In this document: positions 46,368 to 59,248 of the stretch, piece after piece
Position numbering within the stretch: position 1 is the stretch's first letter
Layout of the letters: every line of letters starts with the position of its first letter
Assembly (NCBI GenBank): GCA_037501455.1
Contig: CM074861.1
Coordinates: 100,479,001 to 100,543,000 of the forward strand
Direction of reading: 5' to 3'
Source of the DNA: Lantana camara
Taxonomy: Eukaryota; Streptophyta; Magnoliopsida; Lamiales; Verbenaceae
Length of the DNA stretch: 64,000 nucleotides
Position numbers and translations under genes: made by a program
Notes under the pieces: model-generated
What the model was told of the DNA's origin: nothing
What the model saw: only the letters and a program-made list of their open reading frames with translations
Databases searched by the model: none

Positions 46368-48067
46368 GTTTACTTTGAAAGATTCTTATCCTTTGGGAAT
46401 AGATTATGAACAGTAAAATTCTTAACTATATTATCAACTACGCACTTTACTTTAAAAGAATCTCAATTTTAGAGCAATCCTGTTTGTCTCATGCCTTTTA
46501 CTTTGATGGTTTTTAATCTTTCATTTTACTAGTTAAGTGACAAAAATACCCCCTCCTCATGTGGAAAAGGTCACTTGATTGCGCCCCCACCCCAATCCCA
46601 TTTTGTACCCTTGTTTGTAAAAATATAATTCTAATAAAATAAGAAATTTTAAAAATGAGACATTTACAATAAAAAATGAAAATTTTAAAAAATAAAGAGT
46701 AAAAATAATAAAATTAAAAAATTATTAAAATAAAATATAATAAAAAAATTACAAATTTAATAAATTAATATAAAATAAAAATGGATATTTAGAGTTAAGC
46801 CCTGAATAGGACTTAAATTTTTAGTATACTCCTCATTCCAATAAAATTTTTAGTTAACTCCCTAATTATTCTAAAATGACCTAAATATCCTTCGTTTGTC
46901 ATATTGTTGAATAATACGACAATTCCTGAATATTTAGATATAGTTCCCCAATTACATAATGTTATAATTCATATTAAAATAAAATTCTTTATTTAATAAC
47001 TAACGGTTATGTAACACAATAATTCATTAAAATTCATATTTAATGTTCGAAATTTAATTTAAATACTCCATATTAAAATAAAAGTTTTTCATTTAACATT
47101 CAACGGTTGCATAAAACAATAATTCCTTAATATTTAGATATAGTTCTGGTTCCCTGGGCGGCGGCCCCGGCCCGTTTGTGTGGACGATAATAGGACCCAC
47201 CGACTGGGGGGGTCCTCTCAGAGCCTGGATCATTCCTGCGGCGGATCCACCGCCGCCTCCGCCACCACCTCCTCTGCCAGCTGCGGCTGCGGCGGATCTA
47301 CTACCTCGTCCGCCAGCTGCGGCTGCGGTGGATCTACCACCTCGTCCGCCAGCTGCGGCTGCGGCGGATCTACCACCTGATCTACCACCTCCTCCTCCAG
47401 CCGCGGCTACGGCGGATCCACCACCTGCGGCGGAGCTACCTCCTCCTCTGCTAGCTGCGGCTGCGGCGGATCTAGTACCTGATCTACCACCTTCTCCTTC
47501 AGCTGCAGTTGCGGCGGATCCACCACCTGCGGCGGATCTACCACCTGTGGCAAATCTACCACCTCCTTCGCCAGCTGCGGCTGCGGTGGACTACCACCTC
47601 CTCTGTCGACGGATCTACCAGACTTTGGTGGGGGAGGACCTCTGGAAGAGTTTGAGTTTGGGCCAGAGGATGGCATCCTTGAGGATTTAGTACAGGATTT
47701 CCTTCAGCAGCCGATTCCGTTGCTGATCGGGGGGAATGAGTTCGATGATATTGAGCCATTCATTTAAGATATCTTAACCGATGGTCCCAATGACCAGAAC
47801 GTGGTCGTCCAGACTGCTACGGGCCCTGCTGTGGTGGACCAGAACGTGGTCGTCTAGCCTGCTGCGGGCGGGGGTCAAAGAGTGCGACAAAAACCACGCC
47901 GGCACGATTACTACCATATGGACTAGGTTTGCTATGGAACCTTAACTTATGGAATTTTTGTCGGTCGGAAGAATTTTTGTCCGTTGGAAGAAAGCGTGTG
48001 AATATGTAGTTGAAAAGTTAGTGATGAAAAGTTACTGTTAAGGGCTCGTTTAATTTCATCCTAGGTA
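46368..48067. repeat. Tandem array, unit C (split by the LINE)
   Basis: It matches unit B throughout. Its 3' end is interrupted at CATCCTAGGTA by the LINE; the continuation GATCCTAGGTAAGG lies at 58265. The distance to unit D, after removing the LINE and one target copy, is about 1,731 bp. Confidence 0.85.
47178..47767 (+). pseudogene. Pro/Ala/Asp-rich reading frame in unit C
   Basis: The frame starts before FVWTIIGPTDWGGPLRAWI and continues through about 110 residues of PAAAAADLPPRP-type repeats, encoded by a 36-bp minisatellite at about 47265-47590. It then leaves frame before the acidic segment (PLEEFEFGPEDG continues in another frame), which ends at a TAA in PFI near 47764. This is the same ancestral frame as in unit B, broken at different points. 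Confidence 0.5.
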
Positions 48068-48085
48068 GACGCAAAAGCATTAACA

Positions 48086-51000
48086 ATGAGAGAGAACTCG
48101 CCGCCTCTCTCCAGTGAGGAAACCGACCACATGAGAAGAAGTACAAAGAAATTCAAATCTGGGAATGAGATCTATGCCGAGGGAAAGGAAGGAATCGAAA
48201 CCAGGAGTGGAGATTCACCACATATCGATACGACGCCTAAGGGGACCTACAGGGAGACACTTTTGGGACGTCAGCCTGAGGAATATCTAAAATTCAAGGA
48301 GAATGAGATGCCGGATATGAACAAAATTCATATTGAGGAGCCAACAGCAGAATTTCCTTATCCAAAAATTACTTTAACGAAGGAGTACAGAGAGGAGTTA
48401 CGCAGGCCTTGGCGCAATGCACTTATACTTCTCATCCTAGGGCGAAGCATGAATGTCAATTTGTTCTCTGCACGCATTGATAACTTGTGGCAATTGCAGG
48501 GAGAGTTCATTCTGATCGAGCTTGGTAATGGTTGTTACACTCTCAAGGTTCATGACATGGAAAAGGTCACCCATATTCTCACAGGGGGCCCTTGGGTAAT
48601 CAATGGCAATTACTTAGTGGTGCAGAAATGGATCCCTCAGTTCAACACGACTTCTGATCGCATTACGACGACCATCTCTTGGGTCCGTATTCGGAGCCTC
48701 GCCACTGAGTACTACAAGGAACCGGTTTTGTATGGTATTGCAACGACCATCGGCACCCCAATCAAAGTGGATAGCAATACGTACTGGGGCGAAAATGGGA
48801 AATACGCTAGGGTTTGTGTTGAAATTGACCTTGAAAAACCGCTCCGCAGCGGAGTCGATGTGGAAGAAAGATTGCTGGCTGTGGAATACGAGAACCTCCT
48901 TTCGATTTGTTTCCATTGTGGGAGAGTTAGACATCGCGTCGGTAGTTTCCCATTGAAGACGATGAAGCAGAATAAGGAGCCTCCTGTAAATTCTGGTCAT
49001 GTTACGAATCCTATGCCAGAGGCTGGCCCAGATAAACCTCAATATGTTCCTTGGATATTAGCCACGCGTGGTCGAAATCGGAGACAGGGAGTTTCGAAAG
49101 TCGCCGGAGGAGGTAGCTCCGGCAGTGGATCACGCTGGATGAAAGGTAGTGGGGGCGGCGGAAATCGTAACGCGGGAGACAGAAGTGCGAACCCTACGCA
49201 CGCCAACAGATTCGAAATCTTCGAAAATCCGCTGAACGAAGAAACAGACATAACTAAAGTGGATATTCCCGCTGATGGAGGGGCGGGAGCGAAATTAGTG
49301 CAACACGCATCTTCCTTGGATAAGGCGAAGCTAAACTCTGTTTTGGATAATTCCCAAGAAACTAGGCCGAGACCGAGAAAGAGAGTCCATAAGCTGCAGG
49401 CTGCAGGCCCAAGCAAACTAGTGCACCGAGTGGTTGAGCCCTGCAGACCACCTCTAAAAGAAGTTGACCAAAACTCAAATCTACCATATACCCCTGACAG
49501 GTGTCGAATCCGTCAAAGATAATTATAAATCCGGTTTACGACTAAAATAGAGTATAGTGCAAACGGGTCGAATCCACAGAGATTGGTTGACTTAATTTAA
49601 TTAATCACAAGAAATTCGTGCAACTAACTAGCCAACTAAAAATAGGGGGGTTTTGGATTTAACTAAACTAATTAAATTAAACTAATAAAGCAATCAAAAT
49701 TAATAAACTAGAAGAAAACAATAAATCACGTTGGGAGTTGGTTTTGATAAATCAATGGGAAATCAATACCTAGCTAGGAATTATAATTCAGTTAAGACAT
49801 CAATCATAGACGCAAAGAAAAATTCAAATATTCAAGTAGATTAGCTATAGCAGATAGAGACACTAGACTCCGCCTCGTTTTCTCTTAAATTGTAGAATAA
49901 TCTAGAGATACTCGACAATTATTCCCTAATCAATTCACAACCCCCAGAGACACTCGACAGGATTTAATGAATCAACAGCATTAAGAATCAAGAAAACACT
50001 AACCCGAATTAACCTAGTCATGACACGTGCAAGATTTAAACCTGATTATTAACTCCCTTAACAAGTTGAGAACTGCAACCAATCTTTCTTGTTAATGTAT
50101 CACTAATTATCTATCAAGCACTACATAAACTTCATGCAATCAAGATTGGTGATATGCAATAAACCTACTTAGATGTTCTGACCGTAATCACTCAAGCAAA
50201 TAAATCACAATAACACGACACTCGGAGAATTAATAAATATTTGAAATTAAATTGAATTATAAAAGCAAATTAGGTCTCATGATGTCAAAACTAAATTATA
50301 AAATCCTAGCTAAGTACTAAAGAAATTAGCTACTCATAGTTCTAAAATACGAAAACATAAAATAAACAAAAAATATAAAAATTCTAGATGAATGATTTTC
50401 CGCCGCTCCCGGATGTCTCCAAGCCGCTGCTCTCCAACTCCCGGAATTGCTGCATGAAAGTGTGTGAAAGTTGTGTCCAAAATACTCCCCAAGGCGTATA
50501 AATAGCCACCGAACATCAAAGAATCCTTGTCCAAATTGGAGACGGATTGCTGCCCAAACTCACGCCCGCTTGCTGACCAAGTTTTTCCTCCAAATAGACT
50601 TCTTAATTAGTTCTCCTAAGTGATCATGCACATGGCCCAACATTCCAAGCCCAAATGTCCAACAAACAACTCCCACATAAACTCTTTCAATTATTCATAC
50701 AAGATTCTCGGTCCTCCACATTCCAGCCCACAAATAAAGCATCCACTTTGGAAAAGAATTGTGTAGCATCCAGGATCCACACACACGATGATCAGCGATA
50801 AAACATCACAAATTGGCCCACTATTTCTCAATTCAACGCAAAACGATTCCTACACACTTATAATCACAAAATTGATCAAGGCACCAATTTATATCAAATA
50901 AAAACACTAAAAACGGGGCCATAAAAATACAAATATTAGAGAATAATGCATGCTAACAACCCCTAGCACCGACAACAAAGAAAACTTTGGTCATGTGGAA

Positions 51001-51339
51001 TCTAGACAACAATTGGAAGATGGAACTAATAGCAGAATGCGAGCATGGGCAATGGACGGAGGGGTGGAAACATCAGCCGATTATAGCATCTACCATCAGG
51101 CTAACCTTTCCGGGTGGGATCCCCATATACTCGAGGCAGAAATTTCACCAAGTGGAGATACGGGCGACCCCAGGACCACTGGCAATCCGCCAGCTAAAGG
51201 GGCGATTGTGCCTAGAAACTCCGGAGAGAGAAGAGATGAGTCATACCCCATGGATGAGTTAAGCAAGTGCTGCAGGGGTTTTCCTTCCGTCGGATTGATC
51301 TTCCGATTAGCTGTTACGACCTTACAATATCTCCAATGA
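48086..51339 (+). pseudogene. LINE ORF1 (DUF4283, CCHC), interrupted by a solo LTR
   Basis: The ATG is 18 bases inside the LINE. The frame runs from 48086 to the insertion at 49495 and resumes in the same frame at 50964 to a TGA at 51337-51339, so ORF1 was open before the insertion. The DUF4283 region spans about residues 110-220 (LILLILGRSMNVNLFSARID, GGPWVINGNYLVVQKW). The knuckle reads CFHCGRVRHRVGSF, where the last Cys position is Phe, so zinc binding should be impaired. The C-terminal half is Gly- and Arg-rich. ORF1 proteins of LINEs bind the element RNA. Confidence 0.88.
49495..50958. mobile_element. Solo LTR, 1,464 bp, inside LINE ORF1
   Basis: It begins TGACAGGTGTCGAATCC and ends ATGCTAACA, with exact 5-bp duplications ACCCC (49490-49494, 50959-50963). 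No internal coding region or second LTR was seen. The TG...CA ends and the 5-bp duplication identify an LTR; the family is unknown. Confidence 0.85.
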
Positions 51340-52404
51340 AGATTCTATCTAGGAATTGTAATGGTACAGGTAATGAGGATTTTAGGCGCACTTTGCGTAA
51401 TATTATTCGGGATTACCACCCGAACATTGTATTCTTACTGGAAACCAGGGTCTCTGACATCCGAGCTGAGGAGATTTCTCGTAACCTAGGCTTCAAAAAT
51501 GTCTGCAGAGCCTCAGGGGCGCGAAGGGGGGATTTGGATTCTCTGGAACGCGGCAGATATTCGCATTGCCATTCTGGAGACAACTTCCCAATTAATTCAT
51601 GCCAGAATTAGTCCAAGTTCGGGACAGGATTGGTGTTGTACGGGCGTCTACGCCAGTCCTTCATCTAGGAAAAGAGATGAACTTTGGAGAGAGATTTGCA
51701 ATATCAGAGCCAATACCAGATCCCCATGGTTCCTTACGGGTGATTTTAACGATATTAAAGGGCCTAGTGAGAAAAGTGGTGGGAGAACGGCCTCCTGGAG
51801 CAGATGTGCCAAGTTTTCAGAAGCCATTGAGAGTTGTAACCTAATTGACCTTGAAACTAAGGGCCCTCGGTTTACTTGGGCTTGGACGGTCCATGGAGAA
51901 AGGCGTGTGAAGGAGAAACTTGATCGGGCACTCGCTACACTCGAATGGATGAATAATTTCCAGGAAAGCATAACAAGAGTCCTTCCTAGAACACATTCGG
52001 ATCACCATCCGATTTTAACAAACATTGAAGGGGGTCCGAGAAGCAAGGGCGCGAAGCCATTCCGATTTGAAGTTGCTTGGGCAAGCCATCCGGATTGTTT
52101 GAGACTCATTAAAAGTCATTGGGCTCTGGGAATTAATCTAAAAAAAGCTAGCATTAACCTTTGTGAGGAACTACAAGAGTGGAACCGGAATGTTTTTGGA
52201 AACATCTTTCGCAGAAAGCACCTTTTCATAGCTCGTATTGGGGGCATCCAGAAAATCCCAGTTGAACGTTTTAATGATGATCTCCGCCGGTTAGAGATTG
52301 ATCTTATCAAAGACTTCAATGAAGTCTCAAAACAAGAGGAGGCGCTGTGGTTTCAAAAATCACGTATTAACTGGCTGAGGTTGGGGGATAGCAACAAAAG
52401 ATTC

Positions 52405-54685
52405 TGATGGAAAACAGGAATCAGAAAGCAGCGGAAATTTAAAAATTTTCCAACAAAAGGATCTTAGACTCGCAATCGTGTATCCAAATTCGTAAAGATC
52501 AAGAAACTCACTTGGGTAGTAGCTTTCTTGACACGTTTTGAGCCGCCCTCAAACGCGCTTCATGCGATAATGGCAACCCGTTCCTCGAAATCTCTTTCTA
52601 CTTCAGAATCCATTGTAGGGATAACAATCCAACCAACCTAGATTCAAATCATGTTATGGAAGTTCTTAACAATATAACATAATGAAAGAAACATGAAACA
52701 AGAAAGAGATGATTGAAACTCCCTTCGAAAACCAGTTTTGTGAAAGTAGAAATCTGCCAGCCATAAAACCCTCGTGAAAAAATTCATCCTTCAGGATATG
52801 GACGAACGGTTTTCGTCATCTTCTTTGGTTCGATTTTTTCATTCGTTTCATGTCGGGTTCAGAATCGTTTCATCACCCCTTCTGATCGTTTTGCTTGATC
52901 CCCACTTATGGTAAAGCTCGAATCTTCAAAACTTCTAACTTGAAGTTCTCTAGAGATAGTCCATCAACTTGGCTACAATCTAACTAGTAAGGATGCTAGT
53001 TCTCTAGTTAGTGTTTAGGCTTAACCTAGGGTTTTGTTTATCTTGGAGAAAGGATGGTGTTCAACACATGAACCAAAAGAATTGTCAATTAGCTCTAAGG
53101 GGAGCTCGAGCTCCCCTATTTATAAGTGGGGAGGACCGAAAATTCCTAGTCCTTTATGGGCTAGGATTTTGGTCTCTCTCTCTCCTATTACTTGATCATC
53201 AAGTAATTTGACTTTGACTTTGAATTCTAATTCAAATCAACTTTCAAGAGAGCTAAAAATATCCAAACTATTTTTGGATAATTTTATACTTTATTTATTT
53301 AAAATAAATAACTTATTTTATCTAATTAATTAATTCATAATTAATTAACTAGATTATTTTTCTCCAAAATAAGACTTTCCTTTTAATTCAAAATTAAACC
53401 AAAGTCTATTAAATAATTAACACATTTAATTATTTAATATATATCATATATATACATATACACGTGTGAGGCACGTGTCCCAAGGACACGTGCTTCTCAC
53501 ATGACCCACACGTGTGATTTCACACGTGTGGAACCCTCTAGGCCCGATTAACTCGTTTAATCATTTTCAAGCCTCAACTCATGTAACCAAGTTGTTGTGT
53601 GTGACCCTCTAGGTTCTCAATTCAATTAGCAGTGACCCTAATTAATTAATTCACTAATTAATTAATCAGTCCACAGATTAAACGACCATAGTCTAGCAAC
53701 ATGTGTTTAACCCCAAGCTGAATTGGAATGTTCGGATTCGACAGAACCTTTAAGTCATTGATTCATGTGAGATACAATCCTCCTACTTACTATCTCTCAA
53801 CCAAGATCTAGGGCAAGGGAATAATCAGAACCCTAATAATCCGGTCTTAAAGCTAAGTGCATTTCATATCCATTTGATCTCAATCCAAGAAACCCTTTTC
53901 TTGATGTCTTGATCTACTGCCTTGGCCAAGGACTCCATATGGCATATGAATGACTTACACAGTAAGAGATCACCTTGCATATGCAAGTGTAGGTCCTTTC
54001 TTGATTCTCATTCACTTCCATGAGTCACTTGTGCAGCCCCAGCATAAGCCTTGAATCAGTTGTCTAAGGCGACACCCTTTAAAGCTTATACCAAAGACTA
54101 CAGAGTTAACTCATAAAGTGACATGGAACCTCAAGTCTAAGGATCAATTAATCACATCAATGACTCGTGAGATATTTCCTAATCTTGAAGTTTCCATTTC
54201 CTGAAATAGAAACTTCCTTTCCCATTTAGGAATCTTCTCACACGGGGCACCTCAGTGAACTTACTTATTGAAGTAAGCACCCTCATGTATCACGCACGTA
54301 TCAACTATACACTTTGTACCTCCATGAAACAAGGTGGTCCTTCTTAAGGGCATGATCCCACAAGCAAGCCTTAGAGGAGTCAGGTTGACACTCCCACTGT
54401 CTGTAGGACTCATCGGCTTGGAGTATTTTACTAATCATGACTTATGTGATATAGGGCTCGTTTCATGAACCATTTCACCTAAATGGTAGAGTCCTAAAGT
54501 TATCAGGATTAGGGGAGTTCTCATACATGCACAGCTAAAGTAAACGCATACCAAACAAGAGCATATAAAGAAGTGTTTGCCTATGATATTAATCAATCGT
54601 ATATTATTCAAAGATTATCTGTGATACCAGGAAAGTCCCAAAACGAATTATGACTAATCGGCTTTCTAGGGCACTATTCCTAACA
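52405..54685. mobile_element. Solo LTR, 2.3 kb, inside LINE ORF2
   Basis: It begins TGATGGAAAACAGG and ends CACTATTCCTAACA, with exact 5-bp duplications GATTC (52400-52404, 54686-54690). It has no coding region. On the minus strand it starts TGTTAGGAATAGTGCCC, which looks like large copia LTRs; that assignment is from termini only. Confidence 0.85.
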
Positions 54686-56718
54686 GATTCTTCCACATTT
54701 CCACCCTGACTAGAAGATGGCGTAATAGAATTGTCAGCCTTAGAATTGATAACAGCTGGTGTTCTGACCCAGACACTATGAAGGCCCATGTTCATGACTT
54801 TTTCTCTCGATTATTCTCCCCTACGGTCCAAACCTACAGGCGTGACTTGCAAACCAGCCCTTATCAACGTTGTCTCTCCTCAGAGCAGTTGGACATTCTA
54901 GGTAATGCAATCACGTTAGCTGAGGTGCGGGATGTTATTATGGATATGAATCCATACAAAGCGCCGGGTCCGGATGGCTTACCGGCATACTTCTATAGAA
55001 ACTATTAGGAGGTGGTGGGACAGACACTTTTTGATCGCCTGAACAACAGTTTCATCTCGCAATCCGTGTCGAAAGATATAGGCGCGGCTTTCATCTGTTT
55101 GGTCCCGAAGAATGAAAGCCCAAAGGACGCTAGCGAATTTCGCCCCATTGCACTCCTCAACGTTACACTCAAGGCTCTAACTAAACTATTGGTTAAGCGT
55201 ATGAAGCCGTTCATCTTGGAGTTAGTGGGACCTTATCAGAGCTCCTTTATTCCGAGGCGTACAACTAATGATAATATTCTGGTTTTGAAAGAGGTTGTGC
55301 ATACGTTGTATAATTCTAAGAGCAAGAAAGGGGGGAATGATCATCAAGCTTGACTTGGCGAAAGCTTACGACAAGATCAGTTGGGAATTTCTTCGAGAAA
55401 CTCTTGAGCTTTTCAAGTTTCCGGGTGCTATTGTTAACCTCATCATGAGTACAGTGATAAGCGTGCAGCCTCATATTCTTTGGAACGGAAAGTCGACGGA
55501 GAGGATTCACCCGACTTGCGGCATTAGGCAAGGGGATCCTCTTTCTCCATACCTCTTTGTGCTTTGTATAGAACGGTTGAACTACATGATAGAAGAAGCG
55601 GTGGTTGCTAAAAAGTGGACTCCGATTTCTACTAACCTAAATGGACCGAGGTTAAGCCACCTTTTGTTCGCCGACGATATTGTCTTAATGGCGTCAGCTA
55701 CTAAGAACAATGCAGAAGTTATTAAGGAAGTCATTAGTAGATTCACCATGCTTCTGGGCTACGCATCAACTTACTCAAATCCAAAGTTTGGTTTTCACCT
55801 CTCAGTAGGGTTGAGGGGCGCAACTGTATTGTGGAGGTACTCGGAATTGGCGAAACAATGGACATTAGTAAGTATCTCGGAGTGAATATGGGGAATGGCA
55901 GGAGGTCGAATGCCATTTATACAGAAGTCCTCTAACGGGTTCAAAAAAGACTCACTCAATGGAAAGCGAAGAATTTAAACCTTGCCGGTCGCATGACTTT
56001 GATTCAATCTGTTAACTCGGCCATCCCAGTTTACCAGATGCATACGAGTTGGTTCCCGGCTAGCTTTTGTGAGGAGTTGGACCAGATAAATCATAATTTC
56101 CTTTGGTCGACGAACCCGGAGAAACGCAAAACCCACCTTGTTGGCTGGAGTAAAGTCATTCGGAAAAAGGAAGATGGTGGCCTTGGGATTAAAGAGGCTC
56201 GGGAAAGCAACATTAGCATGCTTGCAAAGATAGGGTGGAGTGTTTTGAAAGATAGGGACAACACTTGGTGCAGGATTTTAAAATCTAAGTACCTTCAAGG
56301 GTGTAACATATTGGATTCTAGCCCGAAATCTATAACCTCTCCCTTTTGGAAAGGAGTTGTGAAAAGTTTTAGGTGTGTTGCCCACAAAATTCGATGGCGT
56401 ATTGGAAGTGGGAGGGGTGCCAAATTCTGGGATGACAACTGGACAGGATCCGGACCACTGCGAACTTTGATTGAAGAGCAGATACACCCTAGTGAAGAAG
56501 GGCTGATGGTCGCTGATGTGTGGGATCATAACGGTGACTGGAAACTGGACTAGCTCACCACTTCCATTCCTCTTCATATCAGGAATGCGATTATAGGAAT
56601 GCAGATCACTCAGGATCTCTCGACAGCCGATATACACATATGGGGTGGCCACCCCTTGGGTCAGTTCTCTTGTAAAACGGCTTATGAGGCTCTCTATTCA
56701 CCACAACCGAGCCCTGAT

Positions 56719-57233
56719 TAGGGGTGGGCGCGGGACGGGTATTTCGGGATTCGGGTAATTCGGGATCGGGTAGTTCGGGTTCGGGACGGAAAATTTGCAA
56801 CCCGATCCCGTCCCGGGAAAGTCGGGTACCCGACATATCGGGGAATTCGGGATTCGGGTCGGGATCGGGTTCGGGTTCGGGTTCGGGGAGCCCGGATATT
56901 TTTGTATTTTTTTTATAATATTATATTATATTATATTATATATATATATACATATATCATATGTGTCGTATTATATTATATATATGTAATATGTGTTATA
57001 TTATATTATATATATATATATATATATCATATGTGTCGTGTTATAATATATATATATATATTATTTTTTTATTATTTTTTTTTAATTTCAATTATCGGGT
57101 AGTTCGAGTACCCGATCGGGAATTCGGGTACCAAAATATTACCCGATCCCGAACCCGAATTCTTAATCGGGTTTCGGGATCCCGTCCCGAATTGAAAATA
57201 TCCCGAACTACTCGACCCGAATGCCCACCCCTA
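56719..57233. mobile_element. hAT-like MITE, 515 bp
   Basis: The ends are inverted (TAGGGGTGGGC and GCCCACCCCTA), with exact 8-bp duplications GCCCTGAT (56711-56718, 57234-57241), fitting the hAT superfamily. The arms are rich in TCGGGTTCGGG-type repeats and the middle holds (TA)n tracts. It sits in the zf-RVT region of LINE ORF2. Confidence 0.85.
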
Positions 57234-58275
57234 GCCCTGATAGATCTTGGCAGATGATATGGAAGAGCCCGCTGCCCAACAAGTTGAAATGCTTCCTATG
57301 GCAACTCAACCATGAGAGTATCATGTGTAACGCTTTACGTTTTGACTGCCATATAGGTACGGATGCAAGTTGTAGCAGGTGTCATGCCCCAAGAGAAGAT
57401 ATCATCCACATCTTCAAATGGTGCCCTACTGCTATGAATTTTTGGAAGAAAATAATACCCCCCACTGACTGGGCACGGTACTGGAATGTAGCCGATTCGG
57501 AGTGGCTATCTAAGGTTTGGAAACTGGGTATTGCCAATAGTTTGGTGCCGAATAGTCACAGGAACCTGATCTTTGTGGCTGGGATATGGAGCTTATGGTT
57601 ATGGAAACAGCGAAACAAGCGGGTGTACCAGGGTTGTAATGAGCCGCTGAGTATCACTCTCAACAATACGAAGATGCTTACCTTGGATCTCATGAATTGT
57701 AAGAGACCGAATGAGGCTACTAGAGGAGTCCGAACGGCAATACAGTGGCAAGTACCGCCCCCAGGGTGGGTGAAATTAAATACCGATGGCAGTCTATTTG
57801 AGTCTAGGAGGTCTGCCGCGGCCGGCGGCGTGGAAAGGAATTCGGAAGGCAAGTGGTTGGTTGGTTTTGCTAGCAAACTGGGTACCGCGGATATTTTATC
57901 GGCCGAGCTTCTTGGGTTGAGAGAGGGGCTTAGGATTGCTTGGGAGAGGCGGTACGAGAAGATCGAAGTCGAATGTGACTCTCTTATGGTGGTGGAGCTT
58001 GTTAAGGGAGGTGCCATTGAAGAACATCCCCTTGGAAACGTGATGAGGAATGCCGCAACTTTACACGGAGGCCCTGGACTTGCAGAATCAAACATATCAT
58101 GCGGGAAGCTAACACTCTGGCGGACAAACTTGCCAAGTTTGGCCAGACTATGGATATGGATAAGAAATGCTGGGATGCTCCCCCTGAAGAGCTCAATGTG
58201 AGCTACAATAGTTGTGTTGTTTTTTTTGTTTGGTTGCCCTCTGTCGCACCCAAAAAAAAAAATTGATCCTAGGTA

Positions 58276-59248
58276 AGGTTTTTGAATGTTAATGAAGCTA
58301 GGCTCGGTTTACTTTGAAAGATTCTTATCCATTGGGAATAGATTATTAACAGTAAAATTCTTGACTATATTATCCACTACGCTCTTTACTTTAAAAGAAA
58401 TCTCAATTTTAGAGCAATCATGTTTGTCTCATGCCTTTTACTTTGATGGTTTTTAATCTTTCATTCTACTAGTTAAGTGACAAAAATACTCCCTCCCCAT
58501 GTGGAAAAGGTCACTTGATTGCGCCCCCACCCCAATCTCATTTTGTACCCTCGTTTGCAAAAATATAATTCTAATAAAATAAAAAATTTTAAAAATGAGA
58601 CATTTAAAATAAAAAATGAAAATTTAAAAAATAAAGAGTAAAAATAATAAAATATAATAAAAAAAATAAAATTTTAATAAATTAATATAAAATAAAAATG
58701 GATACTTAGAGTTAAGCTCTGAATAGGACTTAAATTTTTAGTATACTCCTCATTCCAATAAAATTTTTAGTTAACTCCCTAAGTATTCTAAAATGACCTA
58801 ATTATCCTTCGTTTGCCATATTGTTGAATAATACGATAATTCCTGAATATTTAGATATAGTTCCCCAATTACATAATGTTATACTTCATATTAAAATAAA
58901 ATTCTTTATTTAATAACTAACGGTTACGTAACACAATAATTCATTAAAATTCATATTTAATGTTCGAAATTCAATTTAAATACTTCATATTAAAAGAAAA
59001 GTTTTCATTTAACATCCAACGGTTGCATAAAACAATAATTCCTTAATATTTAGATATACAAATTCAAATATAAACACTTCATATTAAGAGAAAAGTTCTT
59101 CATTTAACATCTAATCTTCGCATAACACAATAATTCCTTAATATTAAGATATAGTTTTACAAATTCAAATATAAATACTTCACATTAAAAGAAAAGTTCT
59201 TCATTTCACATCTATCCATTTCATAACACAATAATTCCTTAATATTTA
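58276..59248. repeat. Tandem array, unit D (truncated by a gypsy LTR)
   Basis: It matches the AT-rich half of units A-C from AAGCTAGGCTCGGTTTACT. The GC-rich half is absent because the gypsy element begins at 59249. Near its end a ~120-bp block (AAAAGTTCTTCATTT...AATAATTCCTTAATATT) is repeated about three times. Confidence 0.85.

Larger units (their letters stand above)
51336..58201 (+). pseudogene. LINE ORF2 (endonuclease, reverse transcriptase, zf-RVT, RNase H), broken
   Basis: The ATG at 51336 overlaps the ORF1 TGA (ATGA). The endonuclease reads NIVFLLETR, then after a one-base frame change near 51500 GGIWILWN, GDFNDI and HSDHHPI. The frame is cut at 52404 by an LTR and resumes at 54691 (FHISTLTRRW). 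The reverse transcriptase has NPYKAPGPDGLPAYFY, a TAG at 55006-55008, a frameshift in a G run near 55330, KLDLAKAYDKISWEFL, GIRQGDPLSPYLF and the catalytic FADDI at about 55667. Later come a frameshift near 55825, a stop near 55933, and the zf-RVT region split by the hAT-like insertion at 56719. RNase H (KLNTDGS, AELLGLREGL, EVECDS) is intact near 57770-58000. Confidence 0.9.
48068..58265 (+). mobile_element. L1-type plant LINE with three nested insertions (10.2 kb)
   Basis: It is flanked by the exact 10-bp duplication ATCCTAGGTA (48058-48067, 58266-58275) and ends in a short poly(A). It has ORF1 (DUF4283 type) and ORF2 (endonuclease, reverse transcriptase, zf-RVT, RNase H). Removing the insertions at 49495-50958, 52405-54685 and 56719-57233 leaves about 5.9 kb, a full-length size. 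It is not autonomous: ORF2 carries stops and frameshifts. It split unit C of the tandem array. Confidence 0.95.

Noticed and set aside
47407..47759. Minus-strand Gly/Pro-rich frames in the tandem array
   Set aside because: They are the complement of the GC-rich triplet repeats; such repeats stay open in several frames.
56724..57257. Gly/Ser and Tyr/Ile-rich frames inside the hAT-like MITE
   Set aside because: They come from TCGGG and TA repeats and have no coding signature.
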